DNA from: Acetobacter malorum
Lineage (GTDB): Bacteria > Pseudomonadota > Alphaproteobacteria > Acetobacterales > Acetobacteraceae
Assembly (NCBI RefSeq): GCF_002153605.1
Contig: NZ_JOPG01000027.1
Span: 1 to 64,000, forward strand
Length of the DNA: 64,000 bases
Direction: 5' to 3'
The translations under genes were made by a program, and so were the position numbers. Positions within the stretch are counted from its first letter, which is position 1; each line of letters starts with the position of its first letter. Below the pieces are notes generated by a model, which made no database searches, had not been told where the DNA came from, and saw only the letters and a list, made by a program, of their open reading frames with translations. This document shows positions 56,188-64,000 of this stretch, piece after piece.

Positions 56188-56849
56188 CCATAGGATGGGG
56201 CAAGGTCGAGCAGGCAATTTCTCTTGCCGTGGCAGGACTGGCCACAGGCAGTATGCCCGCGCCCATAGAGCGGGATGCTGTGCGGGATGAAGCCCTGCGC
56301 AAGCTGGCTGCTGTAGCCGGGGAGCGCGGCTGGAGCGTGCCTGTGCTGAGGGACGTGGCCGGGCCGCAGGCGGATCTGCTGTTCCCGGGTGGGGCGGTGG
56401 AAATGGTCGAGGCCTGGTCTGACCTGTGTGACCGCGAGATGGTTGCCGCCATGCTGGAGACGACCGAGCCGCGTCTGAGCCGGCGTGTGCGGGAGGCCCT
56501 TTTGCTGCGTCTGCCTGTGGGTCAGGCCATGCGGGCGGGGGCCAGAACCGGATTTGCTACGCTGGCTACGCCTTGCGCGCGCGGCGCGTTACGGCGGTCT
56601 CTAATGCGGACCATCAATGCGATCTGGCAGGCGGCGCAGGATGACTCATCAGGCATGACCTACGTCACCAAGCGCCTGACGCTGGGCGCGGTCTATGCCA
56701 CGACTCTGCTTTATTGGCTGGCGCGCGGGCAGAATGAAGCTGCTTTGGCTGCCTTTATTGATCGTCGTCTGGCCGGGGTGCTGCGTTTGGGTAAGCTGCG
56801 GGCGCGGCTGAGCGGCCAGCGTCCCGTTGCGCGTCCGGTCCCGGTCTGA
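56184..56849 (+). CDS. COQ9-family ubiquinone synthesis factor
   Basis: 221 residues of the COQ9 family, related to TetR regulators in fold but lipid-binding. RKLAAVAGERGWSVPVLRDVAG near residue 35 and GMTYVTKRLTLGAVYATTLLYWL in the C-terminal half are typical. In mitochondria COQ9 presents quinone intermediates to COQ7; the bacterial protein is presumed similar. It is coupled to def by ATGA overlap. ubiA lies about 19 kb upstream in the window. Confidence 0.88.
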   Translation: MTIGWGKVEQAISLAVAGLATGSMPAPIERDAVRDEALRKLAAVAGERGWSVPVLRDVAGPQADLLFPGGAVEMVEAWSDLCDREMVAAMLETTEPRLSRRVREALLLRLPVGQAMRAGARTGFATLATPCARGALRRSLMRTINAIWQAAQDDSSGMTYVTKRLTLGAVYATTLLYWLARGQNEAALAAFIDRRLAGVLRLGKLRARLSGQRPVARPVPV

Positions 56850-56882
56850 GCGTCCTTCCATGCGGCAACACGGCACGCGCTG

Positions 56883-57413
56883 ATGAACTCCGGATATCGC
56901 CCGCATGATGAAGCCGGCGCGGGCCTGCTGTTCCTGCGGGAAGAGCAACTCCGGCTGGCGCAGGCAATGATGTTTCTGGCGGGGCGCGATATGGCCGCAG
57001 CGCTGGAACCGATTCTGACAGAAGAAAAGCTGGGAAGTGCGCATTACCGGGTGTTGCAGGTGCTGGCCTTCAGTCCCGGTATTCCGGTCAGTCGCCTTCA
57101 GGACACGCTCGGTGTGACCAAGCAGAGCCTCGGGCGGACACTGGGGGAGTTGCAGGAGCGCGGTTATCTGGACAGTGAGGCCAGCCTGCGGGACCGGCGG
57201 CAACGGCTGTTGCGCCTCAGTAAAGACGGGCAGGCTGTAGAAGCACGACTTTTTGCAGTTGTGCGCCAGCGTCTGAGTGCAGCCTATAGAGAAGCGGGCG
57301 GGGCGGCCGTGGAAGGGTTCCGGCGCGTAATGCACGGGATGCTCTCCGAAAGCAGTCGCGCCATGATGGCAGATGATGCCGCAGGACGAAGAAAGGGACG
57401 CAATGGAACTTAG
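56883..57413 (+). CDS. MarR-family regulator (PetP-like)
   Basis: 176 residues with a winged-helix domain: VLQVLAFSPGIPVSRLQDTL, then VTKQSLGRTLGELQERGYL and DRRQRLLRLSKDG, the MarR wing. Directly before an OmpR-type regulator and kinase, the same order as petP-petR in Rhodobacter capsulatus. Overlaps the regulator gene by 11 bases, so they are co-translated. Its ligand and targets are unknown. Confidence 0.85.
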   Translation: MNSGYRPHDEAGAGLLFLREEQLRLAQAMMFLAGRDMAAALEPILTEEKLGSAHYRVLQVLAFSPGIPVSRLQDTLGVTKQSLGRTLGELQERGYLDSEASLRDRRQRLLRLSKDGQAVEARLFAVVRQRLSAAYREAGGAAVEGFRRVMHGMLSESSRAMMADDAAGRRKGRNGT

Positions 57414-58134
57414 CCACCGCGATCTTGTGCCGGAAGAAGGGATGGCACCGCATGTCATTGTGGTGGATGACGACCCGCGTCTGCGGCGTCTGCTGCAACG
57501 GTATCTGTCTGAGCAGGGGTTTCGGATCAGCGTGGCCGCCAATGCGGCGGAGGCCCGGCAGACTTTGCAGGGGATTCAGCCCGACGCCATGGTGCTGGAC
57601 GTGACCATGCCGGGGGAAAACGGGCTGGAACTCACCCGTGCCCTGCGTGACGCCGGGCAGGACCTGCCGATTGTGCTGCTGACCGCACGGGGCGAGCCAG
57701 CGGATCGGATTTCCGGTCTGGAAGCAGGTGCGGATGATTATCTGGGCAAGCCGTTTGAACCACGGGAACTGCTGCTGCGGCTTAAAGCCCACCTGCGGAG
57801 ACTGGCTCCGGTGCCTGCGTCAGACAATTTGCGGATTATTCGCCTGGGTGAGAAGGAGTTCGACCCTGTGCGGGCGCTGCTTTCCGGCCCGGAGGGCAAT
57901 GTGCATCTGACGGGCGGTGAGGCCGCGCTGCTGTCCGTGCTGGCGCGTCGCCCAAATGAGGTTTTCTCCCGGGAGGAAATCGCCCGTGCGCTGGATATGG
58001 CTGAAATTGGAGAGCGTGCTGTGGATGTGCAGGTGACACGCCTGCGGCGGCGGATTGAGCCGGACCCGCGGGAACCGCGCTTTCTGCACACCATTCGTGG
58101 ACGCGGCTATGTGCTCAAGCCCGGTGTTCAGTAA
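57403..58134 (+). CDS. OmpR-family response regulator (PetR-like)
   Basis: 243 residues. Receiver with VIVVDDDPRLRRLLQRYL and phospho-Asp in MVLDVTMPGENG; C-terminal winged helix with REEIARALDMAEIGERAVDV and RRRIEPDPREPRFLHTIRGR. ATG 57403 lies behind AAAGGGA. The MarR-OmpR-kinase order suggests a PetR-type or EnvZ/OmpR-like envelope or respiratory control; the actual signal is not readable. Confidence 0.88.
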   Translation: MELSHRDLVPEEGMAPHVIVVDDDPRLRRLLQRYLSEQGFRISVAANAAEARQTLQGIQPDAMVLDVTMPGENGLELTRALRDAGQDLPIVLLTARGEPADRISGLEAGADDYLGKPFEPRELLLRLKAHLRRLAPVPASDNLRIIRLGEKEFDPVRALLSGPEGNVHLTGGEAALLSVLARRPNEVFSREEIARALDMAEIGERAVDVQVTRLRRRIEPDPREPRFLHTIRGRGYVLKPGVQ

Positions 58135-58158
58135 GGGGTTTTCGTCAGTGTTGCGGGC

Positions 58159-59538
58159 ATGAAAAGACGACCCCTCAAGCTTTTCCCCTCGGGCGTGCTG
58201 AAATCCCGCAGCATGGAAAAATCCGTGCGGCGGGTGTTGCCACGCTCCCTGCTGGGGCGCTCTCTGCTGATTGTCTTGATCCCGCTGCTGGTCACGCAGG
58301 CGATTTCGCTGGAACTGTTTTACGGCAACTTTCTCAAGGTTGTGTCCCGTCGCCTGTCCGACAGTGTGACGGCCGATATTGTCCTCTCGCTAAATGCGCT
58401 GGAGCATCTGCAAAAGCGGAGTGACAAGGACTGGTTCGTGGCGCAGGCACGGGACCACTTGCAACTGGTGGAAACATGGCACCCGGGGGCGCGGCTGCGT
58501 CGCTTCGGGTTCAACCACATCACCGGCCCGATGGATGATGATCTGGCGCATGCGTTGGATAGTGCCATTGATTATCCGTTCTTCGTGAACTGGAAGAGTG
58601 ATCCGCATACCGTAAAAATTGCCATTCAGTTGCCTGATGGGGTGCTGGATGTGGATGCCCCGCGGAAACGGCTGGATATGGGGCAGATCTGGCTGTTTGT
58701 GGGCTGGGCGCTCAGCAGCTCCATTCTGCTGTTTGTGGTGGCCAGTTTATTCATGCGCAATCAGGTGCGGGCCATCCGCCGTCTGGCGCGGGCGGCGGAG
58801 CAGTTCGGGCTGGGCCGGGATATTGGTCCCATCAAGCCGGAAGGCGCGCAGGAAGTGCGTAAGGCTGCTGTGGCGTTTAACCGCATGCAGGACCGGATCT
58901 ATCGCTTTGTCTCGCAACGTACCGGCGTTCTGGCTGGTGTCTCGCATGATCTGCGCACACCTCTGACGCGCCTCCGTCTTTCTCTGGCCATGATGCCCCG
59001 CACCGGAACGGTTAAGGGGGAAGAGCTGAGTCAGGACGTCGATGACATGATTGGCGATGTTGTCGAGATGGAACACATGATCGGCAGCTATCTGGCATTT
59101 GCTCGAGGCGAAGGCGCAGAAACGCCGGAGCAGGTTGAGATGGTGCCGTTTATTGAGGACGTTGTGACGGCGGCGCGGCGGGCAGGGGCGCGGGTGGACT
59201 CTGTCACGGTGCAGCCAGGTCTCACTGTCCATATGCGGCCGGATGCCATGAAGCGCGCCCTGACCAATCTGCTGGACAATGCCCGCAGACATGGTGGTGC
59301 GATAGCCATCACGGCCTATGCCATGCAGGAGGGGATCTGTGTGCTGGTGGATGATGACGGGCCGGGGATCCGCCCTGAACGGCGCGAATCCGTTTTTCGG
59401 GCTTTTGAAAGTGGCCGTGGCGGCGGGACAGGTCTGGGCTTGACAATTTCGCGCGATATTGTGCGGGCCCATGGGGGAGACATGGAACTGGATGTCTCGC
59501 CCGCCGGAGGGCTACGCGTCAAACTGATCCTGCCCTGA
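58159..59538 (+). CDS. EnvZ-like sensor histidine kinase
   Basis: 459-residue membrane kinase. One membrane segment near residues 34-56 (LLGRSLLIVLIPLLVTQAI), a periplasmic region, a second near 180-200 (GWALSSSILLFVVASLF), HAMP, then H-box VSHDLRTPLTRLRL with His263, N-box LTNLLDNARRHGG and lid DDDGPGI, GTGLGLTI. It is the partner of the preceding regulator. It converges on bamE, whose gene ends 14 bases after it. Confidence 0.9.
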   Translation: MKRRPLKLFPSGVLKSRSMEKSVRRVLPRSLLGRSLLIVLIPLLVTQAISLELFYGNFLKVVSRRLSDSVTADIVLSLNALEHLQKRSDKDWFVAQARDHLQLVETWHPGARLRRFGFNHITGPMDDDLAHALDSAIDYPFFVNWKSDPHTVKIAIQLPDGVLDVDAPRKRLDMGQIWLFVGWALSSSILLFVVASLFMRNQVRAIRRLARAAEQFGLGRDIGPIKPEGAQEVRKAAVAFNRMQDRIYRFVSQRTGVLAGVSHDLRTPLTRLRLSLAMMPRTGTVKGEELSQDVDDMIGDVVEMEHMIGSYLAFARGEGAETPEQVEMVPFIEDVVTAARRAGARVDSVTVQPGLTVHMRPDAMKRALTNLLDNARRHGGAIAITAYAMQEGICVLVDDDGPGIRPERRESVFRAFESGRGGGTGLGLTISRDIVRAHGGDMELDVSPAGGLRVKLILP

Positions 59539-59552
59539 GAGCAGGACGGGGT

Positions 59553-60113
59553 TTAAAGCGTGTTGCCTGCGCCGAAGTGGCCCGGGCCGCTGTTGCCGCC
59601 CATCATACCAGTGCCGGTGCCGCCACCGCTGGAATTCATCATGTTCTGCATCGGGTTGTAGCGACCGACGTTGCCCAGAATCTGCTGAAGGATGTTGATG
59701 CTGGTGCCCGGTGTGGGGGTGACCTTGCTGATCATGGCCACGGAGCGGCTGTCTTTACGGTTCAGCGTCCGCAGGCTTTGCAGCATACCGGCCCCGTCAA
59801 ACTTCAGAACAACCACCTGTTGCTTGTCGATGCCGGGAAAGTCCAGCGGCTTCATGTAGGTGGTCATGGAAATGTAAATCCACGTATTATCGTCAAAGGC
59901 CCCTTTGGTGGTGGGGGAGCCCAGAAGATCCACCGCGTCTGCACGTGTGCTTGTGCCGGGTGTCAGCTGATTGTAATCATCCGCTTCAATCAGCGAGCCA
60001 CGCGGAATGGGGCTGGGGGCAAACACGGAACAGCCGGAAATGACAAAGACAGCAGCAAGGGCACCACAGGCGGTGCTGAAGCGCGTCATACTTTTCTTGC
60101 GGTGCGGTGTCAT
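59553..60113 (-). CDS. bamE: outer membrane assembly lipoprotein BamE (SmpA/OmlA)
   Basis: 186-residue lipoprotein of the BAM complex. Lipobox VISGC gives lipidated Cys28. SmpA/OmlA domain: YNQLTPGTSTRADAVDLLGS, then FDDNTWIYISMTTYMKPL and QQVVVLKFDGAGMLQSLRTL. The C-terminal ~45 residues form a Gly/Met/Asn-rich tail (GGGTGTGMMGGNSG) longer than in typical BamE. Start ATG 60113; ATG 60089 is also possible. The spacer to DUF177 (about 258 bases) holds small palindromes near 60225-60244 and no gene. Confidence 0.85.
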   Translation of the reverse strand: MTPHRKKSMTRFSTACGALAAVFVISGCSVFAPSPIPRGSLIEADDYNQLTPGTSTRADAVDLLGSPTTKGAFDDNTWIYISMTTYMKPLDFPGIDKQQVVVLKFDGAGMLQSLRTLNRKDSRSVAMISKVTPTPGTSINILQQILGNVGRYNPMQNMMNSSGGGTGTGMMGGNSGPGHFGAGNTL

Positions 60114-60371
60114 GGCGGTAAGGCGTCCCCAAATCTGTGCGGTCACTCTGACAAGGTATGACCTTTCAGGCTGCGGCATGCAGGAAGACCTACTCTGTCG
60201 GATGCCCCAACGGGCTCTGTGCGTCAATTCCTGAATTGCTCAGGAGGCAGGTTTTCAGGCTGATCATTGCGCTTGGGGCACTTTATGTTAGGGCTGCAAA
60301 AAGGTGCTCCTGCAAATTCGCAGCGGGAAGCCTGTCTGTTTTTTAAGAAGCTAGAGTTTCAGGAGGTTTCC

Positions 60372-60926
60372 ATGCCCCATAAGCCGGAATTTTCCCGTCC
60401 CGTTGCCGTGCGTCGAATCGGCGCGTCCGGACTGGATCTCACGGTCGAGGCAACGCCTGCGGAGTGCGGACAGATTGCCAGACGGCTTGGTCTGCCTGAA
60501 ATCAGCATGTTTCGCTGCAAATATACGCTCACTCTGGGCCGGCGGGACCTTGTGTCTGCCCATGGTGCGCTGGCCGCGCGCTTTAAACAGACATGTGTTC
60601 GTACGCTGGAGCCGTTTGAGGATATGCTTGCAGGCTCCTTTGCGGTGCAGTTTGTGCCCGAGGAACATTTTGAGGAAAGTGCGGCCCCGGATCTGGAAGC
60701 CGTGGATGAGATTCCCTATGAAGGGGAATCGATAGACCTTGGGGAAGCCGCTGTTGAGCAGTTTGCTCTGGATCTGGAGCCCTATCCGCATGCTCCGGAC
60801 GCCAGCCTGCCCGAAGGGCTTGTGATAAGCGAGGAAGAGGCGGAAAAGCTGGCTAAGCAGGACGCAGCGGAGAAAAAAGTTAATCCGTTTGCCGATCTTG
60901 CACGGTTGCGTCGCAAAGATAGCTGA
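60372..60926 (+). CDS. DUF177 / YceD-family protein
   Basis: 184-residue protein of the YceD family, linked to 23S rRNA or ribosome accumulation in bacteria and plastids. It lacks enzymatic motifs; the family core lies in residues about 50-120 and the C-terminal half is acidic. The C-terminal NPFADLARLRRKDS is typical, matching the usual motif just before rpmF. AGGAGG sits 5 bases before the ATG. It precedes rpmF, its most frequent neighbour. Confidence 0.88.
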   Translation: MPHKPEFSRPVAVRRIGASGLDLTVEATPAECGQIARRLGLPEISMFRCKYTLTLGRRDLVSAHGALAARFKQTCVRTLEPFEDMLAGSFAVQFVPEEHFEESAAPDLEAVDEIPYEGESIDLGEAAVEQFALDLEPYPHAPDASLPEGLVISEEEAEKLAKQDAAEKKVNPFADLARLRRKDS

Positions 60927-60967
60927 CGTGTGGCAGTAGGTTTTATTGCGCTCTTGCTTGCGAAAGT

Positions 60968-60991
60968 GGCGGCTCTCTGCTAGAGGCCGCC
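60968..60991 (+). promoter_or_regulatory. hairpin between DUF177 gene and rpmF
   Basis: GGCGGCTCT / AGAGGCCGCC stem with one bulged G and a 5-base loop, 93 bases before rpmF. It lacks a T-run. It may be a leader structure of rpmF or a processing site. Confidence 0.4.
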
Positions 60992-61083
60992 CTCAATCTG
61001 GTGATTAACCTGTTTTGTCTTTCGGTGGTGTGGATTGTCCACGGTGCCGGTAGTCTTTGATCTGTTTGGAGGGGCTCGGTCCC

Positions 61084-61287
61084 ATGGCTGTACCCAAAAG
61101 AAAAACTTCGCCTTCACGTCGTGGCATGCGTCGCAGCCATCAGGCTCTGCGTGTGGAGGCTCATGCTGAATGCTCCAACTGTGGTGAGCTGAAGCGCCCG
61201 CACAACATCTGCAGCCACTGCGGCCACTACGATGGTCGTGAAGTGATTGCAGCTGGCAAGGCACTGAAAGTCGCTGTTCGCGCCTGA
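61084..61287 (+). CDS. rpmF: 50S ribosomal protein L32 (zinc-binding form)
   Basis: 67 residues. [19 protein letters not shown] is the usual start. Four Cys at 30, 33, 43 and 46 (CSNC and CSHC) make this the zinc-containing form. GGAGGGG precedes the ATG at 61084. plsX follows after 77 bases, the standard rpmF-plsX-fabH order. Confidence 0.96.
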   Translation: MAVPKRKTSPSRRGMRRSHQALRVEAHAECSNCGELKRPHNICSHCGHYDGREVIAAGKALKVAVRA

Positions 61288-61364
61288 GGGCAGGCGGCTC
61301 ACATTGCCATGAGGTAATGTGGTTGTACGGGAGTAGGCATCTGCGGCATGGCAGAGAAGCAGGC

Positions 61365-62471
61365 ATGAGCGATAGAGAGATTTCCGAGAATTCCCCCGCT
61401 GAACAGAGTGAGGTTTTCAGCCTTGCGGTTGATGGAATGGGGGGGGACGGAGCTCCCGACGTGGTCGTTGCCGGGCTTGCCATTGCAGCTGATCGCCATC
61501 CCGGGATGCGTGTGCTTCTGACGGGTGACGAAGCCCGTCTGCGTCCGCTTCTGGCGCAGCATCCCAAGGCAGAAGCAATCTGCACCATCTGGCACACAGA
61601 TGCCTCAGTCCCCATGGACATGAAGCCTACAGCCGCTCTGCGCGTGCGTCGGTCTTCCATGCGTCTGGGGATGGATGCCGTTGCAAGTGGCCGCGCCAGA
61701 GGCGTTGTGTCCGCTGGCAATAGTGGTGCGATGCTGGCTCTGGCCAAAATTGTCGTTAAAACCATGCCCGGTATTTCCCGGCCTGCCATGGCAGCCATCA
61801 GCCCCACCATCAAGGGCGATGTGGTCATGCTGGACCTTGGGGCCAACGTGGCGTGTGACTGGCGCAATCTGGTTGAATTTGCCGTGATGGGCGAGGCCTT
61901 TGCCAAGGCTGTGCTGGGGCTTCCCGCACCGCGTATCGGGCTTCTCAACATCGGTTCGGAAGAGCTGAAGGGTGATGAGAAGCTGCGTGTCGCGTATGAA
62001 GCCCTGCGTGAAAGCCCGCTCGCAGACCAGTTCCACGGGTTTATCGAAGGTCATGACATTACGGCGGGCACAACCGACGTGGTGGTGACCGACGGCTTTA
62101 CCGGGAACGTGGCTCTCAAGACGGGAGAAGGTGTGCTGAAAATGGCCACCTCCCTGCTGCGGCAGGTCTTCAATCGCGGCATTATTTCCAAAATTGGCTA
62201 TCTGCTCGTTCGGCCCGGTCTTGAGCGCATGAAGGAATGGCTTGATCCTCGCCGTCGTAACGGTGCGGTTTTTGTCGGCCTGAATGGCGTGGTGGTGAAG
62301 TCCCATGGCGGAACCGATGCCGAAGGATTTGCCGCGGCAGTGGATGTGGCCATGGATATGGTCACGCATGGATTTAATGATGGTATTCGTGAGCGTCTGA
62401 CCCATATGGGGGCGCTTCTTTCCCGTCAGCAGGCCTCGCTGGAGCGTGAGCCTGAGGCGACGGCTTCCTGA
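61365..62471 (+). CDS. plsX: phosphate acyltransferase PlsX
   Basis: Makes acyl-phosphate from acyl-ACP for PlsY, the first step to phosphatidic acid. 368 residues. AVDGMGGDGAPDVVVAGLAI, GVVSAGNSGAMLALAKIVVK, DLGANVACDWRNLVEFAVMG and VVVTDGFTGNVALKTGEG are characteristic. The start at 61365 is preferred over 61317. It lies before fabH, 70 bases. Confidence 0.95.
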   Translation: MSDREISENSPAEQSEVFSLAVDGMGGDGAPDVVVAGLAIAADRHPGMRVLLTGDEARLRPLLAQHPKAEAICTIWHTDASVPMDMKPTAALRVRRSSMRLGMDAVASGRARGVVSAGNSGAMLALAKIVVKTMPGISRPAMAAISPTIKGDVVMLDLGANVACDWRNLVEFAVMGEAFAKAVLGLPAPRIGLLNIGSEELKGDEKLRVAYEALRESPLADQFHGFIEGHDITAGTTDVVVTDGFTGNVALKTGEGVLKMATSLLRQVFNRGIISKIGYLLVRPGLERMKEWLDPRRRNGAVFVGLNGVVVKSHGGTDAEGFAAAVDVAMDMVTHGFNDGIRERLTHMGALLSRQQASLEREPEATAS

Positions 62472-62541
62472 TCAGACAAGGTTCGGGGCACTGGCCGTCA
62501 GGCAGTCCTGAATGCCGGTGTTTGATAATGAAAGAACGGTA

Positions 62542-63507
62542 ATGGCGAGACGTTCGCTTCTGGTAGGGTTTGGCGGGTTCCTGCCGGATCGGGTCGTGTC
62601 TAACGATGAACTGGCAGCCCGGCTTGAAACCTCCGATGAATGGATAAAAACCCGTACTGGCATCACCCAGCGCCACATTGCAGGTGAGCATGATACGGCA
62701 ACCAGCATGGGGGCCGCTGCCGCGCGCAAGGCGCTGGACTATGCGGGTCTGACCGCTGATGACATTGATGCCGTGATTGTGGCGACATCCACCCCGGATC
62801 AGGCTTTCCCGGCGACAGCCGTGCGGATTCAGGCTGAACTGGGGATGAAGCAAGGGTTCGGATTCGATCTGGCGGCAGCGTGCTCCGGGTTTATCTACGG
62901 CCTTTCCACGGCTGATGCATTTATTCGGGCCGGACAGGCGCGGAATATTCTGGTCATCGGCAGTGAAGTCTATTCCCGCATTGTTGACTGGTCTGACCGT
63001 GGCACCTGCGTGCTGTTTGGGGATGGGGCAGGGGCGGTTGTCCTTTCCGGTTCTGATGCACCGGGTGAACGGGGGCTGCTCTCCACCCATCTGCATTCTG
63101 ACGGCACAGCGGGTGATCTGCTGTATGTGGACGGGGCTGTGGGCCGCCGTGACAAAAGTGGTTTCCTGAAGATGAGCGGCCGGGATGTGTTCCGGCACGC
63201 TGTTGCCAAGCTTTCCTCTTCCGTGGATGAGGCCCTGAAGGCAGAAGGTCTGGAGTATTCAGACGTCGCCTGGCTGGTGCCGCATCAGGCGAATATCCGC
63301 ATCATTGAAGGTGTGGCCAAAAAGCTGAACCTCCCTGCCGAGCAGGTGGTGATTACGGTAGATCGGCATGCCAATACCTCGGCAGCCTCCATTCCGCTGG
63401 CGCTTGATGAAGCCGTGCGGGATGGCCGTATCCAGAAAGGTGATCTGGTGCTGATGGAAGCACTGGGTGGCGGCCTGACATGGGGTTCCGCGCTGGCCCG
63501 TTTCTAA
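62542..63507 (+). CDS. fabH: 3-oxoacyl-ACP synthase III FabH
   Basis: Starts fatty-acid synthesis from acetyl-CoA and malonyl-ACP. 321 residues. The catalytic triad is complete: Cys114 (AAACSGFIYG), His248 (WLVPHQANIRI) and Asn278 (DRHANTSAAS). The rest matches the thiolase fold of FabH. ATG 62542 starts MARRSLLVGFGG. It continues the rpmF-plsX-fabH-ihfA cluster. Confidence 0.95.
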   Translation: MARRSLLVGFGGFLPDRVVSNDELAARLETSDEWIKTRTGITQRHIAGEHDTATSMGAAAARKALDYAGLTADDIDAVIVATSTPDQAFPATAVRIQAELGMKQGFGFDLAAACSGFIYGLSTADAFIRAGQARNILVIGSEVYSRIVDWSDRGTCVLFGDGAGAVVLSGSDAPGERGLLSTHLHSDGTAGDLLYVDGAVGRRDKSGFLKMSGRDVFRHAVAKLSSSVDEALKAEGLEYSDVAWLVPHQANIRIIEGVAKKLNLPAEQVVITVDRHANTSAASIPLALDEAVRDGRIQKGDLVLMEALGGGLTWGSALARF

Positions 63508-63593
63508 CGGCATTTTCAAAATTCTGATGGCAGGACGCCGGGCGGTCTCACGAGAGAATTGACGAGGTCGCCCAACGTGTTACTTTCATCAGT

Positions 63594-63914
63594 ATGGAAA
63601 CTGTCACGCGTGCCTCTCTGGTCGAGCAGATCTATCAGCAGGTTGGGCTGTCCCGTAAAGAATCGGCTGTGCTTCTGGAAGATATTCTGGAAACAGTCAT
63701 GCTTGCGCTTGAGTGCGGGGAAAGCGTCAAGATCAGTGGGTTTGGTACTTTTTCCGTAAGGCAAAAAGGCCAGCGCTGCGGACGCAACCCGAAAACGGGT
63801 GAAGAAGTCCCGATTCTTCCACGTTCCGTGCTGGTATTCCGCCCGAGTCAGCTGCTGCGTGCAGCCATTAATCACGAGCCGCTCGAGGGTGGCGAGGCGT
63901 ATGACGATGAGTGA
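63594..63914 (+). CDS. ihfA: integration host factor alpha subunit
   Basis: DNA-bending HU/IHF protein. 106 residues. TRASLVEQIYQQVGLSRKES, VKISGFGTFSVRQKGQR and GRNPKTGEEVPI are the IHF-type signatures; the last two form the DNA-binding arm. Together with fabH it forms the conserved plsX-fabH-ihfA unit. Its stop overlaps the next gene's ATG by 8 bases. Confidence 0.95.
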   Translation: METVTRASLVEQIYQQVGLSRKESAVLLEDILETVMLALECGESVKISGFGTFSVRQKGQRCGRNPKTGEEVPILPRSVLVFRPSQLLRAAINHEPLEGGEAYDDE

Positions 63915-64000
63915 CACCGACCAGTCTCCTTCCATGATGGATTCTTCCGGCCTGCCGGAAGAAGAAAATGGTGCGCTGGCCCGCACGGAAAAAGGGCCGC
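63907..64000 (+). CDS. start of the gene after ihfA, truncated by the window edge
   Basis: The reading frame starts ATG at 63907, inside the end of ihfA, and stays open to the edge. The visible 31 residues are acidic and Ser-rich (SDTDQSPSMMDSSG and LPEEENGAL) and carry no recognisable domain. In alphaproteobacteria a MerR-family regulator gene usually follows ihfA, so that is the most likely identity, but it cannot be seen here. Confidence 0.45.
   Translation, partial: MSDTDQSPSMMDSSGLPEEENGALARTEKGP

Noticed and set aside
1..64000. Mobile elements, phage genes, CRISPR arrays, toxin-antitoxin or defence islands
   Set aside because: No transposase, integrase, direct-repeat array or defence gene was seen on either strand; gene order and composition look uniformly chromosomal.

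Overview
The window looks like chromosomal housekeeping DNA from an alphaproteobacterium, most likely an acetic acid bacterium (Acetobacteraceae). The evidence is the alphaproteobacterial ntrB-ntrC-ntrY-ntrX-hfq-hflX order, the rpsP-rimM-trmD-rplS-leuCDB order, homologues of mitochondrial assembly factors (ATP12, COQ9, NDUFAF6-like, IBA57/YgfZ), an MbfA-type ferritin-VIT1 protein, a PetP/PetR-like MarR-OmpR-kinase set, and moderately high GC. I cannot fix the genus. I see no insertion sequence, phage, CRISPR array, rRNA or tRNA. Coding density is high, genes often overlap by 1-11 bases, and no gene is clearly broken.

Layout. 1-8.0 kb: nitrogen two-component cluster ntrBC-ntrYX, then hfq and hflX, closed by a terminator. 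8.1-10.8 kb: arginase-family enzyme, ribokinase, Nudix hydrolase. 10.8-14.3 kb: clpB and sodB on the minus strand, each with a terminator and a heat-shock-like promoter candidate. 14.5-20 kb: a squalene/phytoene-synthase-fold protein, Cdd1-like HhH protein, beta-hydroxyacid dehydrogenase, msrPQ, SulP transporter. 20.1-26.6 kb: lpxB, then a minus-strand overlapping run of a family 9 and a family 4 glycosyltransferase, asnB, ygfZ and hisI. 26.8-30.9 kb: secreted hypothetical, YfgM-like anchored protein, bamB, der. 30.9-34 kb: gluconate permease and DHA2 exporter, divergent. 34-41.9 kb: gshA, rsmE, ubiA, mbfA, a LolA-like protein, rarA, an RluC-like synthase. 41.9-45.8 kb: AsmA-like protein, ATP12, a tiny membrane protein behind a highly structured leader, and a Spy-like protein. 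45.9-52.8 kb: ffh, rpsP, rimM, trmD, rplS, leuCDB. 52.9-60.1 kb: prolyl oligopeptidase, rpsU, def, COQ9, MarR-OmpR-kinase, bamE. 60.4-64 kb: DUF177, rpmF, plsX, fabH, ihfA and the start of a further gene.

How the genes work together: the window joins nitrogen and envelope signalling (NtrBC/YX, PetPR-like), RNA and protein quality control (Hfq, HflX, ClpB, MsrPQ, SRP), envelope building (LpxB, glycosyltransferases, BamB, BamE, LolA-like, AsmA) and lipid synthesis (PlsX, FabH). No obvious new multi-gene system is present. The strongest unusual signals are smaller: an NtrC whose sigma-54 contact loop reads GAVTGR, an NtrX with no such loop, an Hfq with Ala in place of the conserved proximal-face Phe, a compact three-helix inverted-repeat leader before a 56-residue membrane protein, a long inverted repeat before the yfgM-bamB-der run, and Fur/Irr-like and RpoH-like promoter elements.
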